Positions 1-9,360 of a DNA stretch of 64,000 nucleotides are shown piece after piece. A program made the position numbers and the translations under genes. Origin of the DNA: Dietzia natronolimnaea (GTDB taxonomy: Bacteria > Actinomycetota > Actinomycetes > Mycobacteriales > Mycobacteriaceae); NCBI RefSeq assembly GCF_002289575.1, contig NZ_NTGA01000018.1, positions 1-64,000 on the forward strand, read 5' to 3'. The notes under the pieces were generated by a model. That model saw nothing but the letters and a program-made list of their open reading frames with translations. It did no database searches and was not told the origin of the DNA. The stretch's first letter is position 1, and each line of letters opens with the position of its first letter.

Positions 1-637
1 CGGTGGTCGGGTTGTCGGGCACCACCATCTGGGGCGCCCCGCCGAAAAAGTCGAACGCCGCGACGTGGGCGTCGATCCAGGACGGGGACTTCATATCCGT
101 AAAACCGCGACAGAACACCGCACCGGAGTACGGCAGCACCGCCACGAACAGGTACAACTTGGTGACCTCACCGGTGACCGCGTCGAGGACCTCGAGGGTG
201 TCGCCGGCCCAGTCGACCAGCATCGTCCGACCGGGTTCGTGATGCAGCGTGGCCACGACGTCCTTGACCCGTGTGTGCTCGCCGAACAGGGCGCAGTACT
301 GCGAGTACCCGTACTTCTTCCCGGCCCCGACGGGGTCCGCGAGATATTTGCCCCAGGCCTGCTGGATGGTGAAGTGCCGATTGAACTTCATCGACGCCAG
401 CACCCGATCAAAATCGGGCTTGATGTAGTCCTCCGAGACGCGTTTGCGCCCGTCGGGGAACATCCCGGCGATCTCGGCCGGGTTCATCGACGCCGCTTGG
501 CCGGCAGTGATGCCGTAGGCGGTGATCGTTTTCTTCACCGCCGCGATCTCCCGTCGCGAGCACCCGACGGCGGCGACGATTTCGCTGTAGCTATGCCCGG
601 CAAGCGCCAACGTCATGATGGCTTTGTAGTCGGCCAT
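1..637 (-). mobile_element. istA: IS21-family transposase IstA, partial (C-terminus beyond window)
   Basis: Reading the minus strand from the ATG at 637, a GAGGAGG-type ribosome site lies just upstream and 212 codons stay open to the window edge. The N-terminus has a helix-turn-helix-like stretch (YSEIVAAVGCSRREI). The region MLVDWAGDTLEVLDA carries the first catalytic Asp of a DDE integrase core, and MVVPDNPTT near the edge matches the usual second Asp of IstA proteins. The remaining part, including the final Glu and any istB helper ATPase, lies outside the window. It probably performs cut-and-paste or co-integrate transposition with IstB. The gene sits 130 bp from an unrelated secreted-protein gene, consistent with a recent insertion. 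Whether the whole element is intact cannot be judged here. Confidence 0.85.
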
Positions 638-712
638 GCAGCCTCCTCAAATAGGAACAGACGGCGCAGTCGCGCCGCCTACCTTGAGCAGACCACCCCG
701 GCTGCCCCGAGG

Positions 713-763
713 AGTACCAAGTCGTCAGAATCGCGGTACCGAATCGCCGGACCGTAAGTACCA
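713..763 (-). repeat. Probable IS21-type terminal repeat region (IS end)
   Basis: Upstream of istA the sequence AGTACCA occurs at 713-719 and again at 757-763, and GAATCGC occurs at 728-734 and 741-747. Such multiple short terminal repeats, with an outermost end reading TG...CA, are known for IS21 elements. The outer end would then be near 763, only 8 bp before the stop codon of the neighbouring gene. The exact terminus is inference, because the other end is not in the window. Confidence 0.5.
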
Positions 764-770
764 TCTGGCC

Positions 771-1682
771 CTATCTGCCACTCAGCGATCCGGCGCCCGG
801 GCGCTCGTCCCGGACGGAGATCGTCACCGGAGCGGCGGTGGACGCGGCGTACGGGGTGTCGAAAGTGTCGTCCTCTACGGGCTGCGGGGTGAAGGTCGCG
901 GTGAGGACGGGGTCGCCGATCTCGGTGAAGACGTGCGGCAGGGTCGCGGAACCGCCGGTCACGTCCACCGGAGCACCGATCGGATCCCCGTCGGCGAAGA
1001 ACTGGACCGTGCCGGCGGCCTCCACGGGCGTCACGTGCACGGCGAGGACGACCGGGACCCCCGGTACCGCGCTCGGCGGGGCGGTGAGAGTGGAGACGGT
1101 TTCCGTCTGGCACCCGGACACCTCGGTCTCGAGCAGCGCGAACTGACCGGTGGCGGGATCGAAACCCTTGTCCGCCGACTGGGGGCCGAGGACCACCTGG
1201 TAAGTGACGGTGTGCGTATCGGAGGCCCGGTTGGGCAGACGGGGCTGGTCGAGCAGATTCACCGTTCTGGTGGTGGTGATCGGGTCCCGGTTGGTGACGT
1301 AGGGTGCCGTCCCCGGAGCGAATACCGGGGCGGCGGGAGCCGAGTTCTGCACACCCTGACGCCCGACGACCCGGGTGATGTCGTACGGAACGCTGTTGAG
1401 GGTGAACCTGGCCCTGACGGACACCCCCGTCTGGCTCCAGATGCCCGGGACGCCGACCAGCGAAGTCGGATCCTCCCCGTCCACCGCGTAGTCGACGACG
1501 TAGTAGGCGTTCGTCTCGTTGACGATCGTGAAATGGACCCGGCACTCGTCGTCCCCTGACGCGCTGAACCGGACCGGCCCCTGATTCCACCCCTCAGCGG
1601 ACGCCACCGGGGGAACTGTGAGACAGATGCCGCAGGCGGTGAGAACCGCGGGCAGGAGGAGTCGGCGGGAAGACATGGGCAT
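771..1682 (-). CDS. Secreted protein with bacterial Ig-like domain
   Basis: The 303-residue product begins with a basic stretch followed by a hydrophobic signal peptide (about residues 6-30, likely cleaved after VASA), so export by Sec is expected. The mature part has few cysteines and ends with an Ig-like repeat of the Big_3 type (about 205-290: GTVQFFADGDPIG ... VLTATFTP), a module typical of cell-surface adhesion or scaffold proteins. The central part (30-200) is not recognised. ATG codons at 1682 and 1676 are both possible starts; a GGATAGG motif fits the first. The gene ends 8 bp from the presumed end of an IS21 element, so the insertion may have removed its original terminator. No function is assigned. 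Confidence 0.7.
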   Translation of the reverse strand: MPMSSRRLLLPAVLTACGICLTVPPVASAEGWNQGPVRFSASGDDECRVHFTIVNETNAYYVVDYAVDGEDPTSLVGVPGIWSQTGVSVRARFTLNSVPYDITRVVGRQGVQNSAPAAPVFAPGTAPYVTNRDPITTTRTVNLLDQPRLPNRASDTHTVTYQVVLGPQSADKGFDPATGQFALLETEVSGCQTETVSTLTAPPSAVPGVPVVLAVHVTPVEAAGTVQFFADGDPIGAPVDVTGGSATLPHVFTEIGDPVLTATFTPQPVEDDTFDTPYAASTAAPVTISVRDERPGAGSLSGR

Positions 1683-1799
1683 GGGCTACCTATCCGGGGT
1701 CGTCGGGTCCCGGGCCTGGACCGGAACTACCGATCGACCGCGGTTCGGGAGCGACGATACCGGACAGATAAGCGTTCTGCCATAATTCTCATTCGGGGG

Positions 1800-1817
1800 A
1801 AAAGCCTGCGTACAGGC
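1800..1817 (-). terminator. Intrinsic terminator after dnaG
   Basis: On the minus strand a GCCTG-TACG-CAGGC hairpin is followed directly by TTTT, 27 bp after the dnaG stop. The 5-bp stem is short, but a U-run is rare in this GC-rich DNA. Confidence 0.5.
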
Positions 1818-1843
1818 CCGATCCTGGCCATTTACCGTACGGC

Positions 1844-3865
1844 TCAGGCGATGTCGGGCGTGGCGCCCACAGCCTGCTCGAGCAGCCCTCGCCGGTACTC
1901 CTCCAGCGCCACGAGGTCGCCGAACAGTGCCGAGTACCCCTCCGGGTCCGCCGCCGGACTCATCCGCTGCACCTTGGACTTCAGATCGGCGATCTGACCC
2001 GACACCCATACCTCCTGCAGGCGGGCGAGCACGCCGGAGACGTATCGGGGTAGCGCCTCCTCGGCCACCCGGAGCGTCTCGACCGCCATGAGGCCCACCA
2101 GCCGCCGCAGCCCGTCGTCCTCCAGCCCCTGGGACACCTCGGCCACCCAGTTCGCGCCGCTCTTCCCGGAGGCGCACCCCCCGGACGCGGACACCGCGTC
2201 CGCGATCCGGGCGTAGGCGGGATGGGTGAAGCACTCCGACGGGAGCGAGTCGAAGAGCGGGCCCGCCAGCCCCGGGTACTGCAGGGCCGCCTTGAGCGCC
2301 TCGCGTTGCGGCCACAGCTCCGGATCCGCCGGCGAAGGCAGGGGGACGCCCGCCGGTGCGGCGGGAGCCGGCTGATCCTCCCGCGCGACCGGCTCGTCGT
2401 CGTCGCGCCTCCCCCCGCCGCGTTCGGCACGGTCCCGCAGCGGGCGGGGCCCACCGCCCGCGCCCCCCGGACCGCGACCGCGGGGTCCGGTTCCACGAGG
2501 CCCCGCGGCAGCCGCCCGGGCCCGACCTCTCTTTCGCGCCTCCTCGCGGACACGGCGCAGCACGGTGGCGGGATCGTCCCACCCCACCCAGCCGGCCAGT
2601 TGCCGGGCGTACTCGTCGCGCAGGGCCGAGTCGCGGATGTCGGCGACCACCGGAACCGTCCGACGCAACGCCTCGACGCGGCCCTCCGCGTGATCGAGGT
2701 CGTACTCGTCCAACATCGACCGGATGGCGAACTCGAACATGGGCACCCGGGTGGAGATGAGGTCCCGCACGGCGGCGTCACCCTTGTTCTGCCGGAGATC
2801 GCACGGGTCCTGGCCGGCGGGCGCCACCGCGACGAAGGTGCGACCGGAGAACTGCTGGTCCCCGGAGAACGCCCGCATCGCGGCCTTCTTGCCGGCCTCG
2901 TCCCCGTCGAAGGTGTAAATGATCTCGCCGCGGAAGTAGTTGTCGTCCAACATCAACCGCCGGAGTGTGGACAGGTGGTCCTCGCCGAACGCGGTGCCAC
3001 ACGCGGCGACGGCCGTGGTCACTCCCGCCGCGTGCATCGCCATGACATCTGTATAGCCCTCGACGACCACCGCCCGGCGCTGGGACGCGACGTCCCTCTT
3101 GGCCAGGTCCAGACCGAACAACACCTGGGACTTCTTGTAGAGCATCGTCTCCGGCGTGTTCATGTATTTGCCCAGAGTGTCGTCCTCGAAGAGCTTGCGC
3201 GCGCCGAAGCCGATCACCTCCCCCGCGAGGTTGCGGATCGGCCATAACAGACGGCGGTGGAAGCGGTCGATCAACGTTCCCCGCGAACTGGTCTTGGACA
3301 GACCCGCCGATTCCAGTTCCTTGGGCTCGAACCCCTGCCGCATCAGATGCTTGCTCATCGTGTCCCAGCCCGCCGGCGCGTACCCGCACCCGAAGCGCTC
3401 GGCGTGGGCGAGATCGAAGCCGCGGTCGATCAGGAACGCACGCGCGGTCTCGGCCTCGGGGTCCTCACGGAGACGCTCGGCGTAGAACTGCTGCGCGGCG
3501 GCGTTGGCCTGGACCAGCCTCGACCGGGTCCCGCGGTCACGCTGGATCACCTGGCCGCCGCCCTCGTAGGAGATGCGGTACCCGATCCTGTCGGCGAGCT
3601 GCTCCACGGCCTCGACGAAGCTGATGTGCTCCATCTTCATGAGGAAGGCGAACACGTCGCCGCCCTCACCGGTCGAGAAGCAGTGGAAGTACCCGTGCTG
3701 GGGCCGGACATGGAAAGACGGGGTCTTCTCGTCCTTGAACGGCGACAAGCCCTTCATGGAGTCCGCGCCGCCCGGTTTGAGCGCGACGTACTCGCCGACG
3801 ACCTCCTCGATGCGAGTGCGTTCGCGGATCGCGGCGATGTCCTGCTCCGGAATCCGCCCTGCCAT
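1844..3865 (-). CDS. dnaG: DNA primase DnaG with degenerate zinc ribbon
   Basis: DnaG makes RNA primers at the replication fork with the DnaB helicase. The start MAGRIPEQDIAAIRERTRI is the family's usual N-terminus and gives 673 residues; an upstream in-frame start is rejected. An N-terminal zinc-ribbon-like domain spans about 1-100. The catalytic core has a TOPRIM segment around 265-330 (VVVEGYTDVMAMHAAG, then FDGDEAGKKA). A low-complexity Arg/Gly linker lies near 430-490, followed by the helicase-binding C-terminus. The zinc ribbon is altered: the expected ligands Cys-His-Cys-Cys read Ser41, Lys44, Cys62, Thr65 (GLSPFKDEKTPSF and HCFSTGEGGD). The surrounding fold residues are conserved, so this looks like a stable lineage variant and not decay. 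A TACTCT box 7 nt before the ATG suggests a leaderless mRNA. Confidence 0.97.
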   Translation of the reverse strand: MAGRIPEQDIAAIRERTRIEEVVGEYVALKPGGADSMKGLSPFKDEKTPSFHVRPQHGYFHCFSTGEGGDVFAFLMKMEHISFVEAVEQLADRIGYRISYEGGGQVIQRDRGTRSRLVQANAAAQQFYAERLREDPEAETARAFLIDRGFDLAHAERFGCGYAPAGWDTMSKHLMRQGFEPKELESAGLSKTSSRGTLIDRFHRRLLWPIRNLAGEVIGFGARKLFEDDTLGKYMNTPETMLYKKSQVLFGLDLAKRDVASQRRAVVVEGYTDVMAMHAAGVTTAVAACGTAFGEDHLSTLRRLMLDDNYFRGEIIYTFDGDEAGKKAAMRAFSGDQQFSGRTFVAVAPAGQDPCDLRQNKGDAAVRDLISTRVPMFEFAIRSMLDEYDLDHAEGRVEALRRTVPVVADIRDSALRDEYARQLAGWVGWDDPATVLRRVREEARKRGRARAAAAGPRGTGPRGRGPGGAGGGPRPLRDRAERGGGRRDDDEPVAREDQPAPAAPAGVPLPSPADPELWPQREALKAALQYPGLAGPLFDSLPSECFTHPAYARIADAVSASGGCASGKSGANWVAEVSQGLEDDGLRRLVGLMAVETLRVAEEALPRYVSGVLARLQEVWVSGQIADLKSKVQRMSPAADPEGYSALFGDLVALEEYRRGLLEQAVGATPDIA

Positions 3866-3933
3866 GCCGCCAAGAGTAGCCTCCGGGGCAGCAGCCCGGC
3901 ATGCGCACTGCGCCGGGCCGATACGCTGGCCGC
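3866..3933. promoter_or_regulatory. Compact divergent promoter region, dnaG / TPM gene
   Basis: Only 68 bp separate the two divergent start codons. On the minus strand TACTCT (3873-3878) ends 7 nt before the dnaG ATG. On the plus strand TACGCT (3922-3927) ends 6 nt before the TPM-gene ATG. Both positions fit TANNNT -10 boxes of leaderless transcripts. Neither gene has a convincing ribosome site. Confidence 0.5.
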
Positions 3934-6003
3934 ATGATCGCACCCCCGCCCCGCACCCACGCCGTCCGGAACCCGCGGTCCCGCACGGTGGCGGCCGTCG
4001 CTCTCCTGGCGGCCCTCCTCGTCGGTCTGTTCGGGTGGGCGACGCCGTCGGCCTCGGCCGAACCGCCGTCCCGGCTGCAGCAGCAGGTCACGGATTCCGC
4101 GGGAGTGCTGGGCGGGCAGACCGCCGCCGTCGAGGACCGACTCGCAGAGCTCCGGTCGACCGACAACCTTCAACTCTGGGTGGTCTACGTCGACAGCTTC
4201 GACGGGGTGCCCGCGCAACTGTGGGCACAGGAGACCGGCCGACTGTCCGATCTGGGCGCCTCCGACGTGCTGCTCGCGGTGGCGGTCGGAGACCGCGGGT
4301 ACTGGTTCGAGTCCACCGACCCGCGTGCGGATCAGCGGATCGCCGACAGGGACATCGAGCCGCGACTGGCGGAGGACGACTGGGCCGGTGCGGCGATCGG
4401 GGCCGCCGACGGGCTCGAACGACAGGGATCGGGCTCCGGGCTCTCCGGCGCGGCCCTGCTGGGACTCATCGCGGTGATCGTCATCGTGGTGGCCGCGGTC
4501 CTGCTAATCAGCCGCCGGCGCCGGGCCACCCGCACGGCCCGTCAGGCCGAGTCCGCCCGCGAGATACCCGGAGATGACACGACCCGGATGTCCGCGCTGC
4601 CGGTGGACGTCCTCGATTCGCGCGCCCGGGCCGGGCTGGTCGAGGCAGACCAGGCCGTGGACACCTCCACGACGGCGCTCGCGACCGCCGCCGGGGAGTT
4701 CGGTGAGCTGCGGACCCGCCCGTTCCGGGCCGCCCTCGACTCCGCCCGGGGCGAGGTCGCGGCAGCGCATTCACTGATCCAGCGGCTCGACGACGACATT
4801 CCCGAGACCCCCGAGCAGCGCCGGGCGATGCTCCTCGAGGTGGCCGCCCGGGCCGAACGCGCCGAACGTGAGCTCGAGGGACAGGCCACGGCGTTCGCCG
4901 AGATGCGTGACGTGCTGATCAACGGGGCCGCCTCGGTCGACTCCCTCACCCAGCGTGCGGTGACGCTGCGCGCCCGCATCCCCGAGGCCGAGCAGTCGAT
5001 GGAGGACCTGAGGTCCCGGTTCCCTGCCGCCGTGCTCGCCTCGATCGACGACAACCTGACGATCGCGAAGGAGCTGCTCGACGCGGCCGAGGCCGAGACC
5101 TCGCGCGCCCGCACGGCCCTGGCCCGACCCGTGGGCGAACAGGCCGAGGCCGTCGATGCCATCGGCTCGGCCGAGGAGGAACTCGCACGCGCCGAGAAGC
5201 TGGTCGACGGCGTGGATCACGCGGCCGACGACATCGCTGCCGCCCGCCGCGACCTCGGCGCTCTGATCGACGAGGTCGACGAGGAGCTGGGGCAGGCCGC
5301 CCGGCTCCTACGGTCCCCGGACCTGGGCCGGAGCGGTCAGAACCTGACGAATGCGGCCTCCGCCGCCCGCGACGCCCTCGAGCGGGCCCGCCGCGACGGG
5401 GAGACCGACCCACTAGGCGTCTTCTCCGAACTGGTCGACGTGGACCGCGCCCTCGACGAGGCGCTGGCCGCCGCCGGACACGAGGCCGAGACGGCACACC
5501 GCGCGCGGGCCGCACGGCAAGCCGCCCTCACGCGGGCGCGCGGCGCGGTGCGGGAGGCGGACGACTTCATCGGCAGTCGGTCCTACGTGGTCGGACAGGC
5601 CGCCCGGACGCGGCTGTCGGCCGCCAAGGAGTCACTGTCGACGGCCGAGGGCACCGCCGGGCCGGCGGCGTTCCCCGCCGCGGACCGCGCCCTGAAACTC
5701 GCCCGTGAGGCGCTCCGGCACGCGCAGGACGACGTCGCGCGGCAGCAGTACACCGGGGGCTACGGGGGCCGGGGCGGGTACGGCGGTCGTGGCCGCGGTG
5801 GGTCCAACACCGGTGCGATGGTCGGCGGGATGGTGGCCGGCGCTCTGATCCAGGGGATGCTCCGCGGTGGTAGTTCGGGCTTCGGCGGCTCCCGCGGGTT
5901 CGGCGGCGGCGGGTTCGGCGGAGGGGGTGGCTTCGGCGGCGGCGGAGTCGGTGGCGGTTTCGGTGGCGGCTTCGGTGGCGGCGGCGCCGGCGGGCGGTTC
6001 TGA
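3934..6003 (+). CDS. TPM-domain membrane protein with coiled coil and Gly-rich tail (Rv2345-like)
   Basis: The 689-residue product has an N-terminal signal/anchor (VAAVALLAALLVGLFGWA, about 22-45), then an extracytoplasmic TPM (DUF477) domain about 48-160 (VTDSAGVLG, LWVVYVDSFDGVPAQLWA). A transmembrane helix follows at about 172-192 (ALLGLIAVIVIVVAAVLLI), then a long Ala/Glu/Arg-rich, probably coiled-coil cytoplasmic part (about 230-600), and finally a Gly/Phe-rich tail (605-689) of GFGGGG repeats. The same arrangement beside dnaG is known in mycobacteria (Rv2345). TPM domains occur in photosystem repair proteins and in putative phosphatases, but the role here is unknown. The ATG at 3934 is preferred over one 33 bp upstream because of a correctly spaced TACGCT box. 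A serine hydrolase gene follows after 5 bp. Confidence 0.85.
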   Translation: MIAPPPRTHAVRNPRSRTVAAVALLAALLVGLFGWATPSASAEPPSRLQQQVTDSAGVLGGQTAAVEDRLAELRSTDNLQLWVVYVDSFDGVPAQLWAQETGRLSDLGASDVLLAVAVGDRGYWFESTDPRADQRIADRDIEPRLAEDDWAGAAIGAADGLERQGSGSGLSGAALLGLIAVIVIVVAAVLLISRRRRATRTARQAESAREIPGDDTTRMSALPVDVLDSRARAGLVEADQAVDTSTTALATAAGEFGELRTRPFRAALDSARGEVAAAHSLIQRLDDDIPETPEQRRAMLLEVAARAERAERELEGQATAFAEMRDVLINGAASVDSLTQRAVTLRARIPEAEQSMEDLRSRFPAAVLASIDDNLTIAKELLDAAEAETSRARTALARPVGEQAEAVDAIGSAEEELARAEKLVDGVDHAADDIAAARRDLGALIDEVDEELGQAARLLRSPDLGRSGQNLTNAASAARDALERARRDGETDPLGVFSELVDVDRALDEALAAAGHEAETAHRARAARQAALTRARGAVREADDFIGSRSYVVGQAARTRLSAAKESLSTAEGTAGPAAFPAADRALKLAREALRHAQDDVARQQYTGGYGGRGGYGGRGRGGSNTGAMVGGMVAGALIQGMLRGGSSGFGGSRGFGGGGFGGGGGFGGGGVGGGFGGGFGGGGAGGRF

Positions 6004-6008
6004 GCGCC

Positions 6009-7349
6009 ATGAGTCGCGGGCGGAAGGTCCTCATCGCGCTGGTCGCGGTATTCGTCCTGCTCATCGCGGCCGTGGTCGCGGCGGGCGCCTGGTTTCGGCC
6101 GATGCTGATGACCGGTACCGGATACGCCGCGCATAACGCCTGCGCGATCCACTTCCTCACCGGTCGTGACGACCCGGAGTCCGACCTCCCGCCCAACCCG
6201 CTCGTACCCCTTCTGCGCACCGAGATCGACGACTCCGAGGGGCGGGTCCGTAGCTCCGTCCTGGGCGTCGCCTTCGCCCAGGAGGCCTGGGCGTCGGAGT
6301 ACGGCTGCGCGGTGGGCGATGGCCGCGCCGAGGGTTCCGAGTACAGCTCTCTCGTCCGACCGGCTGAGGATCGCCCGGAGGGCATCGGGTTGCCGCAGGC
6401 CACCGACGTCCCGGCCGAGGTCGGTGCGGCACTCGACCGGGCCGCCGACGTCGAGGGCACGCGCGCACTCGTCGCGGTCCACCGCGGCGAGATCCTGGAC
6501 GAGTGGTACGCGGACGGCTTCGGACCGGACACCCGGCAGCTCGGGTGGTCCATGGCCAAGAGCGTGGCCGCCACCCTGGTCGGGCGGGCGCAGCAGGAGT
6601 TCCCGGACGCCGACCTCGACCCGGCGGGCACCGCCCTGCGCTCCGAGTGGACCGACGAGAGGGCGCAGATCTCCCTCGACGACCTGCTGCGCATGACCTC
6701 CGGGCTGGAGTGGGACGAGGACTACGACCTCGGCACCCCCATCACCGAGATGCTCTTCGCGGAGCCCGACATGGCGGCCTTCGCCGCCGCCCAGCCGCTC
6801 GCCCACGACCCCGGGACGTTCCGCCAGTACTCCTCGGGCACCACCAACATCGTGTGCGACCTGCTCCACGAGCGCACCGGCCTCGGGCCCGAGATGGCCG
6901 ACGAGCTGCTGTTTGCGCCTCTTGGCATGACCAGTGCTGTCCTCGAGGCCGACGCCTCCGGCCGGTCGGTGTGCAGCTCGTACCTGTGGGCGACTCCGCG
7001 GGACTGGGCGCGGTTCGGCCAGTTCGCGCTGGATGACGGCGAGGTGGACGGTCGCCGCCTGCTCCCCGCGGGATGGATGGACTACGCGACAACCGTCGTC
7101 CCGGCCGGCGGAGAGCCCGAACCCTACGGCGCGCAGTGGTGGGTCAACGACCCCGGCGACGGCTCCCCGTTGCGCCTGCCCGGGATCCCCGCCGACGCCT
7201 ATTGGGCCGCGGGCCACGACGGGCAGTACATCGTGGTGGTCCCCTCCGCCGAGCTCGTCGTGGTGCGGACCGGCTTCACCCCCGGAGGGACGATCTACGG
7301 GCTCGGCATCGAGAAGCTGGTCGGCGACCTCGCCCGGGCGGTGGGCTGA
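6009..7349 (+). CDS. Membrane-anchored serine hydrolase, beta-lactamase/PBP-like family
   Basis: This 446-residue protein has one N-terminal membrane helix (VLIALVAVFVLLIAAVVAAGAWF). A beta-lactamase-fold (PF00144) domain follows, facing outside the cell. The nucleophile motif SxxK is SMAK in GWSMAKSVAAT (near residue 181), and the second motif is probably YSSGT (near 276). A DDLLRMTSGL segment is typical of the class C-like esterase/EstB/D-aminopeptidase group. Members include esterases, peptidases and penicillin-binding-like proteins; resistance to beta-lactams is not implied. It starts 5 bp after the TPM gene, so the two are probably one operon. It converges on dgt with about 50 bp between stops. 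Confidence 0.85.
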   Translation: MSRGRKVLIALVAVFVLLIAAVVAAGAWFRPMLMTGTGYAAHNACAIHFLTGRDDPESDLPPNPLVPLLRTEIDDSEGRVRSSVLGVAFAQEAWASEYGCAVGDGRAEGSEYSSLVRPAEDRPEGIGLPQATDVPAEVGAALDRAADVEGTRALVAVHRGEILDEWYADGFGPDTRQLGWSMAKSVAATLVGRAQQEFPDADLDPAGTALRSEWTDERAQISLDDLLRMTSGLEWDEDYDLGTPITEMLFAEPDMAAFAAAQPLAHDPGTFRQYSSGTTNIVCDLLHERTGLGPEMADELLFAPLGMTSAVLEADASGRSVCSSYLWATPRDWARFGQFALDDGEVDGRRLLPAGWMDYATTVVPAGGEPEPYGAQWWVNDPGDGSPLRLPGIPADAYWAAGHDGQYIVVVPSAELVVVRTGFTPGGTIYGLGIEKLVGDLARAVG

Positions 7350-7400
7350 TCGGGCCGCCTCCGAGGTGATGCTTCAGTCCGAGCGAGCCGGGCGGGCTGT

Positions 7401-8663
7401 TCAGCCCCAGGCCGCCTGGATGCCCGCGCTCGCGCGGTCGATCCGCTCGAGCCGGCTCTCGGTGTGGAGGGCCACCTGGTCCACGATCACTCGCATCCGT
7501 GCCGCGTCATCCGGGGCCTCGTCCCACAACGGACGAAGGACCGCGTCGAGACCTGCGGGAGCCGAGTGGGCCAGGAACTCGGCCACCCGGTGGATCCTGT
7601 CTCGTTGACGATCCTGACGGGCCCGGTGCCCCGGGTCACTCATCACGTATCGCACGGCCATGGTCTTGAGCATCACGACCTCGGCCTCCACGTGCAGGGG
7701 CACCTCGAGGTCGGCGCTGTACCGTCCGTGTGGCACCTCGCCGTGGACCCGGCGGGTGGTGTGGATGGCGGGCATGACGAACCGCCCGACCAGCTCGCTG
7801 GTCAACGCCTTGAGGGCGACTGCCCCCGCGAACGTCTCCTCGAACGGCTGGACGGCACGGACCGCGTCGAGCGCACCGAGTCGTGCTGCCGCCTCGCGGA
7901 GCTGGTCGGCGTCGGGCCCCCGGAATTCGCGCGCGCCCAGCTCGGCCAACGCCGAGACCTCCGACGAATCGGTCAACGACCTCAGGTCCAACCTGCCCGC
8001 CACGATCGCATCCTCCACGTCGTGGACCGAGTACGCCACGTCGTCGGAGAAGTCCATGATCTGCGCTTCCAGACACCGGGTGTCCCCGGGCGCGCCCACG
8101 CGGATCCAGGCGAGCGTCTCCGCGTCGTCGGGATAGGCGCCGAACTTCCTCGTGCCCTCTCGCGGCAGCCACGGGTACTTGGTGGCCGCGTCCAGCGCCG
8201 CGCGGGTGAGGTCCAGGCCGACCCCCCGCCCGTCGGCGTCGACCACCTTGGGCTCCAACCGCGTGAGGATCCGCACGGTCTGGGCGTTGCCCTCGTATCC
8301 CCCGAACGCTCTCGCGACCTCGTCGAGAGCGCGCTCGCCGTTGTGGCCGTAGGGCGGGTGCCCGATGTCGTGACTCAACCCCGCCAGGTCGGCGAGATCG
8401 GGGTCGCAGCCGAGGCCGGCGGCGATACTGCGGGCGATCTGCGCGACCTCGAGCGAGTGGGTGAGCCGGGTCCGTGGGGTGTCCCCGTCCCCGGGCCCGA
8501 CCACCTGCGTCTTGTCGGCGAGCCGCCGGAGCGCCGCCGAGTGCAGGACCCGCGCACGATCCCTCTCGAACGGGCTGCGCTCACTCGCCGTCTCCTGGGC
8601 CCGGGCGGGCCCTCCGCCCACCCGGCGCTCGGCGTCTGCCGCGGTGTACGCGTACCGCGTCAT
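7401..8663 (-). CDS. dgt: dGTP triphosphohydrolase (dGTPase-like HD protein)
   Basis: The product splits dNTPs, typically dGTP, into the nucleoside and triphosphate. The ATG at 8663 has a strong AAGGAGGGG ribosome site and gives 420 residues beginning [15 protein letters not shown], as in actinobacterial Dgt. HD-domain metal ligands are visible: His in [13 protein letters not shown] (about 68) and His-Asp in [15 protein letters not shown] (about 97). A C-terminal dGTPase-specific helical region follows. It lies 26 bp downstream of a DUF218 gene and near dnaG, an arrangement conserved in mycobacteria. Links to DNA-precursor balance or phage defence are family knowledge, not evident here. Confidence 0.95.
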   Translation of the reverse strand: MTRYAYTAADAERRVGGGPARAQETASERSPFERDRARVLHSAALRRLADKTQVVGPGDGDTPRTRLTHSLEVAQIARSIAAGLGCDPDLADLAGLSHDIGHPPYGHNGERALDEVARAFGGYEGNAQTVRILTRLEPKVVDADGRGVGLDLTRAALDAATKYPWLPREGTRKFGAYPDDAETLAWIRVGAPGDTRCLEAQIMDFSDDVAYSVHDVEDAIVAGRLDLRSLTDSSEVSALAELGAREFRGPDADQLREAAARLGALDAVRAVQPFEETFAGAVALKALTSELVGRFVMPAIHTTRRVHGEVPHGRYSADLEVPLHVEAEVVMLKTMAVRYVMSDPGHRARQDRQRDRIHRVAEFLAHSAPAGLDAVLRPLWDEAPDDAARMRVIVDQVALHTESRLERIDRASAGIQAAWG

Positions 8664-8689
8664 GCGCGTCCCCTCCTTGTGTCCGCCAC

Positions 8690-9337
8690 TCACCCGGGGA
8701 AGTCCACGTCGGTGCCGGCGATCCGGTGGTACTGGTACCAGAGCACCGCGCCGGTCTCGCGGATGATGCTCAGGATCTGGTTCTCCCGAGTCCAGACCGC
8801 GGGCCCCTGCCGGGTCGGCGAGGTCCACGCGTCCAACCCCGCGTCCCGGGCCATCATCCGCGCGCGATACGAATGCGTGGGATCGCTGACCAATACCACG
8901 GAGTTGCCGCCCTGGTCCCCTACGGTCAGCGCGACGGCGTCCAGGCTGCCGACCGTGTTGGAGCCCGTCTCGACCGCAAGGATCGCGGTGGGCGGCACCC
9001 CCAGGGTGGCCAGGTAGGAGCGACCCGCACCGGCTTCGGTGAACCGGTCCCCCGGCTGGTTCCCGCCGACCGTGATGATCTGCGGGGCGACGCCCTGCTC
9101 GTACAGGCTGGCGGCGTGGTCGAGCCGGGACTGGAACACCGGGGTGGGTACGCCGTCGTACTGGGCCGCGCCCAGGACGACGATCGCGTCGGCCGACGTG
9201 CGGTCATCCTCTCGCGCGACCTGCCACACCCGGAACGCGACGAATCCGGGCACGGCGAGACACAGCAACAACGCGATGACCACGAGCCATCCGATGGCCC
9301 TGGACACCGCTCTCAGCGGGGACCGGGATCTGTTCAC
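8690..9337 (-). CDS. DUF218 (YdcF/SanA-like) membrane protein
   Basis: The 215-residue protein has one N-terminal membrane helix ([22 protein letters not shown]) and then a DUF218 domain, probably outside the membrane. Motifs of the family are present: [38 protein letters not shown] and [22 protein letters not shown]. SanA and YdcF homologues are linked to cell-envelope barrier function, and YdcF binds S-adenosylmethionine; the reaction is not known. The start is GTG, six bases after a weak CACACT box. dgt follows by 26 bp, indicating co-transcription. Confidence 0.85.
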   Translation of the reverse strand: MNRSRSPLRAVSRAIGWLVVIALLLCLAVPGFVAFRVWQVAREDDRTSADAIVVLGAAQYDGVPTPVFQSRLDHAASLYEQGVAPQIITVGGNQPGDRFTEAGAGRSYLATLGVPPTAILAVETGSNTVGSLDAVALTVGDQGGNSVVLVSDPTHSYRARMMARDAGLDAWTSPTRQGPAVWTRENQILSIIRETGAVLWYQYHRIAGTDVDFPG

Positions 9338-9360
9338 CCGACCAGTGTGCCAGCGCCGGG

